This document shows positions 40,059 through 48,551 of a stretch of 64,000 bases of DNA, piece by piece. This stretch comes from Dietzia alimentaria 72 (GTDB lineage: Bacteria > Actinomycetota > Actinomycetes > Mycobacteriales > Mycobacteriaceae). Made by a program: the position numbers and the translations under genes. The notes beneath the pieces were generated by a model. That model made no database searches. It was not told the origin of the DNA and saw only the letters and a program-made list of their open reading frames with translations. Numbering within the stretch: the stretch's first letter is position 1; each line of letters begins with the position of its first letter. The stretch spans positions 248,001 to 312,000 of the forward strand of contig NZ_AGFF01000007.1 in assembly GCF_000226215.1 (NCBI RefSeq), in the 5' to 3' direction.

Positions 40059-40535
40059 TCAGGCCTCACTGTTCGGTCGAAGGGTCGTCATGGCCGTGTC
40101 CGGCTCCCAGAAGGCGCGCAGCGAGAGCATGCGGCTCTGGCTGTCGACTTTGTAGATGACGCCACCGGCGGCGTCCATGATCTGGTCACCCATGTGGGTG
40201 CGGATGGTGCCTGTGCACAGGAGTTCATCGCCGCCGGCGGTGGCGCGGTCGAACCGGAACTCGATGTGGTCGGGGGTGGAGACGGCCTTTGCCCAGAACT
40301 CGGCCAGCCCCTCCGGTCCGGAGTGGCCCTCGCCGGCGGGGTCGAGGAACGACTGGCCGACCGGGTCCTCTATCCGCCCCTCGGGCGACCACAGTCCGAG
40401 CCAGGTCTCGCGATCCTTGGCATTGACGGCGGCCCACGACGCACGCGCGGCGGCATACGCGGGGTGCGCGGCAGCAGCGTCGCTCATCTCCAGCGGCCGG
40501 TAGTTGCCGTCGACGTCTCTGTACGGATTGCTCAC
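40059..40535 (-). CDS. SnoaL/NTF2-like protein
   Basis: A 158-residue small alpha+beta-barrel protein with RASWAAVNAKDRETWLGLW, EGRIEDPVGQS, GPEGLAEFWAKAV and GGVIYKVDSQSRMLSLRAFW. These are NTF2-like features seen in ketosteroid isomerases and steroid dehydratases. The GTG start at 40535 overlaps the ltp3-like stop (GTGA). In this setting it may be a hydratase, isomerase or accessory to side-chain enzymes. Catalytic residues cannot be assigned with confidence. Confidence 0.8.
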   Translation of the reverse strand: MSNPYRDVDGNYRPLEMSDAAAAHPAYAAARASWAAVNAKDRETWLGLWSPEGRIEDPVGQSFLDPAGEGHSGPEGLAEFWAKAVSTPDHIEFRFDRATAGGDELLCTGTIRTHMGDQIMDAAGGVIYKVDSQSRMLSLRAFWEPDTAMTTLRPNSEA

Positions 40536-41731
40536 GGCTTGCGCTCCGTTCCCACGACCCACATCGAGAAGTACTGTGATCCGCCACCGTAGGCGTGCCC
40601 GAGTGCTTTGCGTGCGCCGGGGATCTGGTGCTCCTCGGCGCGGTCCATTACCTGGCGTGCCGCCTCGGCGAAGCGCAGCATGCCGGACGCGCCGATCGGG
40701 TTAGAGCACAGCACGCCGCCGGACGGGTTGACGGGCAGCGCGCCGTCGCGGGCAGTGGCGCCCGATTCGGTCATGCGCCAGCCCTCGCTCTCGGCGGCGA
40801 AACCCAGGTTCTCGAGCCACATGGGTTCGAACCAGGAGAACGGCACGTAGATCTCGGCGACGTCGATCTCCTCGGCGGGGTTGGTGATCCCGGCCTCCGC
40901 CCACAGCGCGGCTGCACCATCGCGTCCGGCCTGCGGATTGGCGTAATCGCGCCCGGCGAAGGTGCCCGGCTCGGTGCGCAGAGCGGTGGCGTGAATCCAC
41001 GCGACCTGGCGGCCGTCGGATTCCACGGCTTCGGCCGCGGCCGCGTCTCCGATAACGATCGCGCACGCGCCGTCCGAGGACGGGCAGGTCTCGTCGAACC
41101 GGATGGGGTCCCACAGCATCTGGCCCGCCATCACCGAGTCGACGGTGATGTGGGGCTGCTTGAGGTGAGCGTACGGGTTGATGGAGCCGTTCAGCCGGTC
41201 CTTGACCGCGACCATCGCGCCGATGTGTTCGGGGGCGCCGGAATCGCGGATGTAGGAGCGGACGTGGGGGGCAAAGTAGCCGCCTGCCCCGGCGCCGACG
41301 GGTGCGGTGAACGGTACCGGCAGCGAGAGCGCCCACATTGCGTTGGACTCGGACTGCTTCTCCCACGCCACGGCCAGGACCCGCCGGTACCGTCCGGACT
41401 GGACGTGCGAGGCCGCCACCACCGCGGTGGATCCGCCGACGGAGCCGGCGGTGTGCACGCGCAGCAGCGGCTTGCCCACGGCGCCCAGGGCGTCGGCCAT
41501 CATCAGTTCGGGCATCATGACGCCCTCGAACAGGTCGGGGGCCTTGCCCACCACCACGGCGTCGATGTCGTCCCAGCCCACCCCGGCGTCGGCCATGGCG
41601 GCGTCGATGGCCTCACGGCAGAGGCCGGCCATGGAGACGTCGGTGCGGCGGGAGACGTGGTGAGTCTGACCGGTGCCGAGCACGGCGGCGGGGAGGCCGC
41701 GCGTGCCGAGCCCAGCAGCGTGGGCGCTCAT
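40532..41731 (-). CDS. ltp3: SCP-x-type thiolase-fold protein, Ltp3-like
   Basis: A 399-residue lipid-transfer-protein-type thiolase homologue. Features are AYGGGSQYFSMWV-like C-terminal residues, NPSGGVLCSNPIGASGMLRF and YAHLKQPHITVDSVMAGQML. At the usual nucleophile position the sequence reads HTAGSVGGSTA with no Cys, as in Ltp2-type steroid retro-aldolases. The start ATG 41731 overlaps the ltp4-like stop by the ATGA type of junction. Ltp3 and Ltp4 are reported to be needed for C24-branched sterol side chains in Rhodococcus. An aldolase or thiolase complex with the DUF35 protein upstream is inferred. Confidence 0.85.
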   Translation of the reverse strand: MSAHAAGLGTRGLPAAVLGTGQTHHVSRRTDVSMAGLCREAIDAAMADAGVGWDDIDAVVVGKAPDLFEGVMMPELMMADALGAVGKPLLRVHTAGSVGGSTAVVAASHVQSGRYRRVLAVAWEKQSESNAMWALSLPVPFTAPVGAGAGGYFAPHVRSYIRDSGAPEHIGAMVAVKDRLNGSINPYAHLKQPHITVDSVMAGQMLWDPIRFDETCPSSDGACAIVIGDAAAAEAVESDGRQVAWIHATALRTEPGTFAGRDYANPQAGRDGAAALWAEAGITNPAEEIDVAEIYVPFSWFEPMWLENLGFAAESEGWRMTESGATARDGALPVNPSGGVLCSNPIGASGMLRFAEAARQVMDRAEEHQIPGARKALGHAYGGGSQYFSMWVVGTERKP

Positions 41732-42789
41732 GAGGTGCGTCCTTCCAGGAGGCAGACGAGGTTCTGCTGCAACAGGTGGCCGCTGGTGGCGTGGGCGAGC
41801 GCGCGTTCGGCGTTGCCGTCCATGATGGCGGTGGCGGCGTAGCCGACGCGTTCGAGTCCGGCGGAGAACAGCGGGTCGGCGACCAGCGAGCCGCCGGACG
41901 GGGTGACGACAACGTGGTCGGCGATCCCCAGCACCGAGCGGAGCAGGAGTTCCTGGTGCGTGTACTGGGTGTGCAGCTCGGCGACGCTCACCCCGCCCAG
42001 GTCCGGCCGGTCCCCGGAGGCGCCGGTGGCGCGCACGGCGGCGGCGCGGGTCGACGGCGAATCGGTGAGATCTCGCGCCCCGAACTCGGCGGAGTCCGTG
42101 ATGTGCTCGATGCCCGCGATATAGGCAGGGGTGTCCACGAGCTCGCGGGCCCGGTCTCCGGAGGCGAGGATGATCGCGCCGGCGCCGTCGGTGACGGGCG
42201 GGCAGTCGTGGCGCCGAAGCGGGTCGGCGACGTACGGCTCGTCCAGCAGTCCGGCGGCGTCCCGGCCGTGTGCGCGCGCGGCGACGGCGGCCATCTCGGC
42301 CTCCGACCAGCGCCCGGTGTCGATGCCGGACCGGGCCTGCAGCGCGGCCACATGGTGGCGGCCCGGCCACAGCGGGGTCACGGTGTACGGGTCGAGTTGC
42401 AGCGCGAGCGCGGTGTCGAGGTCGGTGCTAGCCGAGGCCTTGCCGAAGCCGTAGACCAGCGCGGTGTCTGCGTGGCCGGAGGCGATCTTGAGGTACGCCT
42501 CGAACAGCGCCCAGGCGGCGTCCATCTCCACGTGCGACTCGGAGATCGGTGGCACGGCCCCGATCGTGTCGACGGCGGAGATGAAGGAGAAGGCGCGGCC
42601 TGCCAGGTAGTCGGACGAGCCGGAGCACCAGAACTCGATGTCGGTGCGGTCGAGCCCGGTCTGCCGGTAGCACTCGGCAAAGACCGGGGCGAGCATTTCG
42701 ACACCGTTGGTGGTCCCGAACGTGGACTCGGTGTGGCGGGCGTGGGCGAAGCCGATGACGGCCACGTCCCGGGGGGCGGTCTGGATCAC
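41728..42789 (-). CDS. ltp4: Thiolase-fold protein, Ltp4-like
   Basis: A 353-residue thiolase-fold protein, close to the length I recall for M. tuberculosis Ltp4. Segments include GFAHARHTESTFGTTNGVEM, VTDGAGAIILASGDRA and TPSGGSLVADPLFSAGL. At the nucleophile position it reads SHVEMDAAWALFEA and lacks Cys, so it is probably the non-catalytic or aldolase-type partner of Ltp3. The GTG start at 42789 is 10 bases after the DUF35 gene. The stop overlaps ltp3. It belongs to the KstR-controlled run starting at 43834. Confidence 0.85.
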   Translation of the reverse strand: MIQTAPRDVAVIGFAHARHTESTFGTTNGVEMLAPVFAECYRQTGLDRTDIEFWCSGSSDYLAGRAFSFISAVDTIGAVPPISESHVEMDAAWALFEAYLKIASGHADTALVYGFGKASASTDLDTALALQLDPYTVTPLWPGRHHVAALQARSGIDTGRWSEAEMAAVAARAHGRDAAGLLDEPYVADPLRRHDCPPVTDGAGAIILASGDRARELVDTPAYIAGIEHITDSAEFGARDLTDSPSTRAAAVRATGASGDRPDLGGVSVAELHTQYTHQELLLRSVLGIADHVVVTPSGGSLVADPLFSAGLERVGYAATAIMDGNAERALAHATSGHLLQQNLVCLLEGRTS

Positions 42790-42799
42790 GAGGCGTCCT

Positions 42800-43834
42800 C
42801 TACGGCTGTGGGGTGGAGGGCCGGGAAGCGGCGTCGGAATCGGCGTCGGGATCGCCGGTGGGCTCGAAGTGCGCGATGGCCTTCATCGAGGCGGGCCGTT
42901 CGGACTCGGGCGTCCAGACGGCGCGCACGCGCATCCCCATCCGCACCTCGGACGCCTCGCAGCCCAGCACGAGGTGCTGGATGGGCACGTCGGCGCCGTC
43001 GAGGAGGATGTAGGCCGTGACGTAGGGCGGCGTGATCTCCTGCCCCGCGAACGGCACGTTGACGATGCCGAAGGTGGTCACGGTGCCCACGTCGGCGACC
43101 TCCACGTACTCGCCCATGGCCACCCCGTCCGACGGGCAGTAGTCGCGGGGCGGGACGTAGACCTCGGGGCCGTTGGAGCGGCGCCGCCCCAGCAGGCGGC
43201 CCTGCACGATGGCGCGCAGGAACTCGCTCTCGGCGGGTGCGGCCGTGTGGGTGACCGACAAGCCGATCGGCGTGACGATGCTGGTGACGGCTGAGTCCGC
43301 CGGCGAGGAGTGGGCCCCGTTGTCGTCGTCGTTCCCGGCGACGCCGTCCTCGGCGGGCACCACGCACGCGATGTCGTGGACGCTCCCGGTCCGCTCGGAC
43401 GCCCATTGCACGCGCACGCGCATTCCAGTGCTCACCGCGTCGGGGTGCTGAGCGGCCAGGGGGAGGAGCATGGCGGTGTCGGCGCCATCGAAGCGGACGA
43501 GTGCCCACGCGAACGGGGTGTCGAGCGGGTGGACGTCGGCGGGGGCGAGGACCCAGGTCCATGCGACGACGACGCCGCCGACCTCGTCCCCGGAGCCGAT
43601 GTCCGCGAACTCCGTGAGCGCTTTCCGCGTGTGGGGGTCGTACTCGACCGGTGGCACGTGCACGGTTCCGCGGGAATCCCGGTTGCCGACGATCCTGCGG
43701 TCGCGCAGGCCGGTGAAGAACGCTCCGAGCACGGGGCCGGTGGACCTGGTGTAGTCGAACGAGGGCGTGAGCGACGCGGACAGGACGGGCTCGTCCGGCG
43801 GGGTGATGTCGACGACGATCTGACGAGGTGGCAC
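42800..43834 (-). CDS. Tandem DUF35 (OB-fold) protein, partner of Ltp3/Ltp4
   Basis: About 344 residues with two successive DUF35-type OB-fold units. The first includes LGAFFTGLRDRRIVGNRDSRG, and the second EFLRAIVQGRLLGRRRSNGPE followed by YVPPRDYCPSDG. The rubredoxin-like zinc Cys set common in single DUF35 proteins is missing from the first unit and reduced in the second. DUF35 proteins form complexes with Ltp-type thiolase-fold enzymes (for example ChsH2 with Ltp2). I prefer GTG 43834, because the alternative GTG 43858 abuts the KstR operator. It is the first gene of the ltp operon. Confidence 0.83.
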   Translation of the reverse strand: MPPRQIVVDITPPDEPVLSASLTPSFDYTRSTGPVLGAFFTGLRDRRIVGNRDSRGTVHVPPVEYDPHTRKALTEFADIGSGDEVGGVVVAWTWVLAPADVHPLDTPFAWALVRFDGADTAMLLPLAAQHPDAVSTGMRVRVQWASERTGSVHDIACVVPAEDGVAGNDDDNGAHSSPADSAVTSIVTPIGLSVTHTAAPAESEFLRAIVQGRLLGRRRSNGPEVYVPPRDYCPSDGVAMGEYVEVADVGTVTTFGIVNVPFAGQEITPPYVTAYILLDGADVPIQHLVLGCEASEVRMGMRVRAVWTPESERPASMKAIAHFEPTGDPDADSDAASRPSTPQP

Positions 43835-43843
43835 GTTCGCAAG

Positions 43844-43857
43844 TAGAACACGTTCCA
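43844..43857. promoter_or_regulatory. KstR operator before the DUF35-ltp4-ltp3 operon
   Basis: TAGAACACGTTCCA perfectly matches TnnAACnnGTTnnA. It lies 10 bases from the preferred DUF35 start and 68 bases from the divergent LLM gene, so it may control both. Confidence 0.86.
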
Positions 43858-43924
43858 CTGTTCTTTGCGCGCGTTTCCGTGGTCGGCGTCACCCGGCGGC
43901 GGTGAGGTGGGTCAGACTATGGGT

Positions 43925-44959
43925 ATGAAATTCGCCTTGCAGCTCGGATACTGGGGCGCGCAGCCGCCCACCGATCACGCCGACCTCGTGGTGGCCGCGG
44001 ACAAGGCGGGGTTCGACACCGTCTTCACCGCAGAGGCCTGGGGTTCGGACGCCTTCACTCCGCTGGCCTGGTACGGCTCGCTCACCGAGAACATCTGCCT
44101 GTCCACCGCGGTGGTGCAGATGTCCGCGCGGACTCCCACCGCCACGGCGATGCACACCATGACCCTGGATCACCTGTCCGGTGGCCGCTTCTGCCTGGGC
44201 CTGGGCGTCTCCGGCCCGCAGGTGGTGGAGGGGTGGTACGGCCAGGCGTTCGCCAAGCCGCTCGCGCGGACGCGCGAGTACGTCGACATCATCCGCCAGG
44301 TGCTGCGGCGCGAGGGTCCCGTCACCTCCGACGGCCCGGCCTACGCGCTCCCGTACGTGGGCGCCGACGCCTCCGGCCTGGGCAAGCCCCTCAAGCCGAT
44401 CCTCCACCCGCTGCGCGCCGACGTGCCCATCTGGTTGGGCGCCGAGGGGCCGAAGAACGTGGCCCTGGCCGCCGAGATCGCCGACGGCTGGCTGGGCTTT
44501 TTGGCCTCCCCGCGCACCGCCGATGAGTTCAACTCCTGGCTCGACGAGGGCTTTGCCCGGCCCGGCGCGCGGCGCACCCGCGAGGACTTTGAGGTCGCGT
44601 TCCTGTGCCAACTGCACATCACTGACGACCGTCGCGGCGTGATCGACGCCTACAAGCCGTTCACTGCCCTCTACGCCGGTGGCATGGGCGCGGAGGAGAA
44701 GAACTTCCACGCCGAGGCGTTCCGCCGGATGGGGTTCGGCGACGCCGTGGAGCGCATCACCGAACTGTTCCGGACCGGCCGCAAGGACGAGGCCGCCGCG
44801 GCGGTGCCGGACGAGATGGTGGAGGCCACGGCGATCATCGGAGACGAGGCGTCAGTGCGTGAGCAGATCGCCGAGTGGGAGGCCGCCGGCATCACCATGC
44901 TCGTGGTGACCGCCGGGTCGGTGGAGGAGATCGAGGCGATCGGCCGGCTGATCGGCTGA
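43925..44959 (+). CDS. LLM-class F420-dependent oxidoreductase
   Basis: A 344-residue luciferase-like protein with MKFALQLGYWG, DTVFTAEAWGSDAFTPLAW, SGGRFCLGLGVSGPQVVEGW and IWLGAEGPKNVALAAEIADGW. These are characteristic of F420-dependent LLM enzymes such as the one encoded near ltp3/ltp4 in M. tuberculosis (Rv3520c from memory, of very similar length). ATG 43925 is chosen, with ATG 43919 adding two residues. It diverges from the DUF35-ltp operon across the KstR box. It probably oxidises or reduces a sterol intermediate. Confidence 0.87.
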   Translation: MKFALQLGYWGAQPPTDHADLVVAADKAGFDTVFTAEAWGSDAFTPLAWYGSLTENICLSTAVVQMSARTPTATAMHTMTLDHLSGGRFCLGLGVSGPQVVEGWYGQAFAKPLARTREYVDIIRQVLRREGPVTSDGPAYALPYVGADASGLGKPLKPILHPLRADVPIWLGAEGPKNVALAAEIADGWLGFLASPRTADEFNSWLDEGFARPGARRTREDFEVAFLCQLHITDDRRGVIDAYKPFTALYAGGMGAEEKNFHAEAFRRMGFGDAVERITELFRTGRKDEAAAAVPDEMVEATAIIGDEASVREQIAEWEAAGITMLVVTAGSVEEIEAIGRLIG

Positions 44960-44987
44960 GTGGGCTGGTTCAGAGGCCGGTCCACTG

Positions 44988-45485
44988 TCAACGTAGACGG
45001 AGGATCGCTGCGGCGGTTCCAAAGACCACTGCGGTGAACAACTCCAGCCAGAAGCCCAGAGCCGGCAGGGTGGCCCAGATTCCGGCCAGCCCGCCGGCGG
45101 CGGCCACACCTCCCGCTGTGGTCACCACGGCGCTACGTTCCAGCGCGCCGTAGCAGACGAATCCCAGACCGACCGCTATCCACGCGCCCACGGATCGCGA
45201 GCCCGGGATGGTGCCGGCGAGGAACGCTCCCACCACCAGGGCCACAACCACCGCGGTGTAAGCCCACGCGGGGGCGCGCAGAGCTTGCGGGTGCTCTGCG
45301 AACCACCAGAAACCGGTCGCGGCCACCGCAGCGGCGCCGGCGAGGAAATACCCCGGGATGGCGACGCTGTTCTCCCCGGCCAGTAGATAGACCACAGCAC
45401 CACCGAGCGAGACCAGGGCCACCGCCAGCAGCAGGACCCAGTTGTTTCGAACGTCGCGAACCCCGCGAGGTGGATCGGTCACCAT
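44988..45485 (-). CDS. Small integral membrane protein
   Basis: A 165-residue hydrophobic protein with about five predicted membrane helices, for example WVLLLAVALVSLGGAVVYLL, YTAVVVALVVGAFLAGT and GFWLELFTAVVFGTAAAIL. No family is recognised. ATG 45485 gives a short cytoplasmic N-terminus (MVTDPPRGVRDVRNN). The frame upstream is open but lacks a membrane-protein pattern. It converges on the LLM gene and follows a tiny ORF. Confidence 0.75.
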   Translation of the reverse strand: MVTDPPRGVRDVRNNWVLLLAVALVSLGGAVVYLLAGENSVAIPGYFLAGAAAVAATGFWWFAEHPQALRAPAWAYTAVVVALVVGAFLAGTIPGSRSVGAWIAVGLGFVCYGALERSAVVTTAGGVAAAGGLAGIWATLPALGFWLELFTAVVFGTAAAILRLR

Positions 45486-45495
45486 GTGCGGGGCG

Positions 45496-45636
45496 TCAGG
45501 AGCCGAGACCGAACCGAGCCGCCAGGTAAGGCAACAGACCCATGCACTCCGGCGTGAGTGCCAGGCACATCTTCTCGTCCGGCCCGGGGCCGAACAGGTA
45601 GCGCAACGGGTTCTCGATTGAGCCAGACGGGAACAC
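45496..45636 (-). CDS. Possible 46-residue small protein
   Basis: GTG 45636 has AGGAG 7 bases upstream and starts a 46-residue frame. It contains ENPLRYLFGPGPDEKMC and ECMGLLPYLAARFGLGS. It ends 10 bases before the membrane-protein gene on the same strand, so it could be its leader gene. It has two Cys and no signal peptide. No family is recognised. Coding potential is judged only from the ribosome-binding site and spacing. Confidence 0.35.
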   Translation of the reverse strand: MFPSGSIENPLRYLFGPGPDEKMCLALTPECMGLLPYLAARFGLGS

Positions 45637-45794
45637 GACCTCACTCCTCACACACGTGAATGCGTTCTCTTGCAGGGGGTATCGGGTCGGGCCGCGCACC
45701 CGTTACCTCGCTCTCGCGGCAGCGGTGACTGAAGTCACACGAGGTGCTACAGTCGGCGCTACCGGAATGGACAAACGCTAGGGCGGTGTCAATC

Positions 45795-46862
45795 ATGGCG
45801 TCGAAATCTGTACGCAAAGACGAAGGCCTGTTTCCGCCGGACTCGGTCGCCCGCCGCGTGTGGGCGTACCCCACCTCCGCGCTGCTGGGGTTCATCCGGG
45901 CAGTGACCATCGAGCACCTGGACCCCGATCTCACGGCGGCCGTCAGCGCCACCGGCCAGGTCCTTCAGCGCCCGGCCCTGCGGTACGACCGGACGGTGCA
46001 GTACTTTGCCACGGTCCTGTTCGGTGATGCTGAATCGGTGATCACGTCCTCCGACGTGCTGATGAAGGTGCACTCGCGGGCGTACGGGACCAACCCGGTC
46101 ACCGGCGGGCAGTTCGATTCCAATGATCCGGACTCGCAGCTGTGGATCCATATGACGGCGTGGCATTCGATCCTGTACGTGTACGAGAAGTTCGGTCCCG
46201 GCCGGCTCAGTCGGTCCGAGGAGAACGAGTACTGGCGCGAGTGCGCGGTGGCTGCCGCGATGCAACCGATCCATCTCGAGGCCGTCCCGCGCACCCGGGG
46301 GCAGGTGCAGAAGTACTTCGACGACTGGCGGCCGCGCCTGGCGACCTCCGAGACGGCCGTCCACAATATCGACTTCATCCTCCACGCGATGCACACCATC
46401 TTCACCGCCTTGCCCGCGCCGCTGCGCGTGGTGCTGGGGCCGGTGATCCGGGCCGGGGTGATCGCCACATACCCGAGGTGGATGCGGCCGCTCATGGGGG
46501 TGCGCCAGTCGCGGATCGCCGACTCGGCGGTCACCGCGCTCATCCGGCCCGGCATGACGGCGCTGTCCCACAGTCCGCGAGCGCAGCTCTGGTTCCTCGA
46601 GCGAGTCGCCCCCCGCGGCGGGCCGGTGCTGACCGGGTACCTCAACGGTGACCCGGCAAAGACCTCCAGCGTGTACTCGCCGCAGGCGGCGCGCGCGAAG
46701 TTCGGTGATCCGCGCTCCCCGCTCAAGCAGTACGGAGACCAGCTCGCCGAACGCAGGGCGGGCGCGGCGGCCTCTGCGTACCCGCACAACCACCGCGAGG
46801 TGCCACCGGAGTTCGCGGCGCCCGCGGACCGGGTGGAAAGTGAACCGATGACGGCGAGGTAG
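45795..46862 (+). CDS. DUF2236 / MpaB-like oxygenase-family protein
   Basis: A 355-residue protein of the DUF2236 (MpaB/latex-clearing-protein-related) family. It has RYDRTVQYFATVLFGD, VLMKVHSRAYGTNPVTGGQF and SNDPDSQLWIHMTAWHSIL, with His residues that in relatives bind haem or metal. There is no signal peptide. ATG 45795 is chosen as the start of family-like residues. The stop codon overlaps a perfect KstR operator serving the next gene. Members of this family are often linked to sterol or terpene oxidation. The substrate is unknown. Confidence 0.82.
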   Translation: MASKSVRKDEGLFPPDSVARRVWAYPTSALLGFIRAVTIEHLDPDLTAAVSATGQVLQRPALRYDRTVQYFATVLFGDAESVITSSDVLMKVHSRAYGTNPVTGGQFDSNDPDSQLWIHMTAWHSILYVYEKFGPGRLSRSEENEYWRECAVAAAMQPIHLEAVPRTRGQVQKYFDDWRPRLATSETAVHNIDFILHAMHTIFTALPAPLRVVLGPVIRAGVIATYPRWMRPLMGVRQSRIADSAVTALIRPGMTALSHSPRAQLWFLERVAPRGGPVLTGYLNGDPAKTSSVYSPQAARAKFGDPRSPLKQYGDQLAERRAGAAASAYPHNHREVPPEFAAPADRVESEPMTAR

Positions 46863-46873
46863 AACACGTTCTA
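46860..46873. promoter_or_regulatory. KstR operator overlapping the DUF2236 stop codon
   Basis: TAGAACACGTTCTA perfectly matches TnnAACnnGTTnnA. Its first three bases are the TAG stop of the upstream gene. It lies 11 bases before ATG 46885 of the acyl-CoA synthetase, so that gene is probably transcribed leaderless or with a very short leader. Confidence 0.88.
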
Positions 46874-46884
46874 TCGTGGGACGC

Positions 46885-48480
46885 ATGAGTTCACCCACGC
46901 CGACCGTGCCCGCCGATGCCGGAGTCCTCGATCCCCGGACCGGGGAGCACGTCACCAGCGTCTACCGGATAGCCGAGGCCGAGCCGGACCGTGTGGCGGT
47001 GATCGAGGACTCGGGCCGTGAGGTGAGCTTCCGCGAGCTCGTCGATGCCGCGCACAGCCACGCGCGGGGCCTGCGCGAGCTCGGGCTGGGGGCCGGCGAC
47101 GGGATCGTGTTGCTGGCGCCCAACGGGGTCGGCTTCCTCGAGGTTTACTTCGCCGCGCTGGAGATCGGCGTCTACACCGCGCCCGCCAACTGGCACCTCA
47201 CCGGGCCGGAGGTGGCCTACATCATCGAGAATTCCGGCTCGACGGTGTTCGTGGCCGACGAGCGGTTCGCCGACGTCGCCACCACCGCCGCGGCCGAGAC
47301 TGGCCTCGACCCGGCGCGCTGCTTTGCGATCGGCGACGTGCCCGGGTTCAAGCCGCTGGCCGAGCTCACCGCCCCGATGGTGGGGGAGGACCCGTTGCCG
47401 TCGTCGCGGACCCTCGGCGCGCCCATGCTCTACACCTCGGGCACCACCGGCCGGCCCAAGGGCGTACGCCGGCCCCTCACCGGCGCGAGTCCCGACGAGA
47501 TCACGGTTCCCAACTACTACTTCTTCGCCGGGTTCGGCATCGAGGGCCCGGACAACGTCCACATCTGTGGCTCACCGCTCTACCACACGGCCGTGCTCAA
47601 CTTCGTGGCTATTTCCCTGCACCTGGGGCAGACCGTGGTGCTCATGGACAAGTGGAGCCCCGAGGAGATGCTGCGGCTCATCGACGCCCACGGGGTCACC
47701 CAGTCGCACATGGTGCCCACCCAGTTTTCCCGACTGCTGGAGCTGCCCGAGGACGTGCGCGCGAAGTACGACATGTCGAGCCTGCGCACGATCGTCCACG
47801 GCGCAGCACCGTGTCCGCAGCACGTCAAGCAGGCGATGCTCGACTGGTGGGGGCCGGTGCTCACCGAGTACTACGCCGGCACCGAGGGCGGCGGCTGCAC
47901 CATCACCGGCGAGGAGTGGCTGCGCAAGCCGGGCAGCGTCGGTAGGCCGTGGAGGACCACCACGCTCAAGATCCTCGACGACGACGGCGAGGAGGTGCCC
48001 GTCGGCGAGACCGGGAACGTTTACCTCCAGATGCACGGTTCGCAGTTCGAATACCACCAGGATGCGGAAAAAACCGCTAAGACCTACGTCGGCGAGCTGT
48101 TCACGATGGGCGACATCGGGTACGTCGACTCCGACGGCTACCTGTTCCTGTGCGACCGCAAGAACGACATGATTATCTCCGGCGGCGTGAACATCTACCC
48201 GGCCGAGATCGAGTCGGAGATGACCCGCCACCCGGCTGTCCGAGATGTGGCCGTGTTCGGGATCCCTCACGCCGACTGGGGCGAGGAGGTCAAGGCTGTC
48301 ATCGAGCTGGCCGAGGGTTACACCGAGTCCGACGAGCTCAAAACAGAAATCCTCGACGACCTGGCCGGACGGCTGGCCAAGTTCAAGATGCCGCGGTCGA
48401 TCGACGTGGTGGACGAGCTGCCCCGGCAGGCCAACGGCAAGCTGGTCAAGCGGACGCTGAAAGAGCCGTACTGGGAGTGA
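46885..48480 (+). CDS. Acyl-CoA synthetase, KstR-controlled
   Basis: A 531-residue ANL-family ligase. It has the P-loop LYTSGTTGRPKGVRR, EYYAGTEGGGCTI (A5 region), DRKNDMIISGGVNIYPAEIE (hinge and A8) and the C-terminal RQANGKLVKRTL with the catalytic Lys. A KstR box 11 bases upstream indicates use in sterol catabolism, probably activation of a side-chain carboxylate. It is clearly different from the FadD19 at 62948 and from FadD3. I do not assign a FadD number. A terminator follows. Confidence 0.87.
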   Translation: MSSPTPTVPADAGVLDPRTGEHVTSVYRIAEAEPDRVAVIEDSGREVSFRELVDAAHSHARGLRELGLGAGDGIVLLAPNGVGFLEVYFAALEIGVYTAPANWHLTGPEVAYIIENSGSTVFVADERFADVATTAAAETGLDPARCFAIGDVPGFKPLAELTAPMVGEDPLPSSRTLGAPMLYTSGTTGRPKGVRRPLTGASPDEITVPNYYFFAGFGIEGPDNVHICGSPLYHTAVLNFVAISLHLGQTVVLMDKWSPEEMLRLIDAHGVTQSHMVPTQFSRLLELPEDVRAKYDMSSLRTIVHGAAPCPQHVKQAMLDWWGPVLTEYYAGTEGGGCTITGEEWLRKPGSVGRPWRTTTLKILDDDGEEVPVGETGNVYLQMHGSQFEYHQDAEKTAKTYVGELFTMGDIGYVDSDGYLFLCDRKNDMIISGGVNIYPAEIESEMTRHPAVRDVAVFGIPHADWGEEVKAVIELAEGYTESDELKTEILDDLAGRLAKFKMPRSIDVVDELPRQANGKLVKRTLKEPYWE

Positions 48481-48488
48481 AGGCTGAC

Positions 48489-48538
48489 ACGAGACGGCCC
48501 CTGCTCCTTGGTGGTGAAGAGAGCAGGGGCCGTGTCGT
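48489..48538 (+). terminator. Terminator after the acyl-CoA synthetase
   Basis: The arms 48489-48506 and 48521-48538 pair over 18 bases with one mismatch around a 14-base loop. They lie between the synthetase and the converging secreted-protein gene, and can serve both. Confidence 0.75.
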
Positions 48539-48551
48539 CTGGCGCGGGGAA

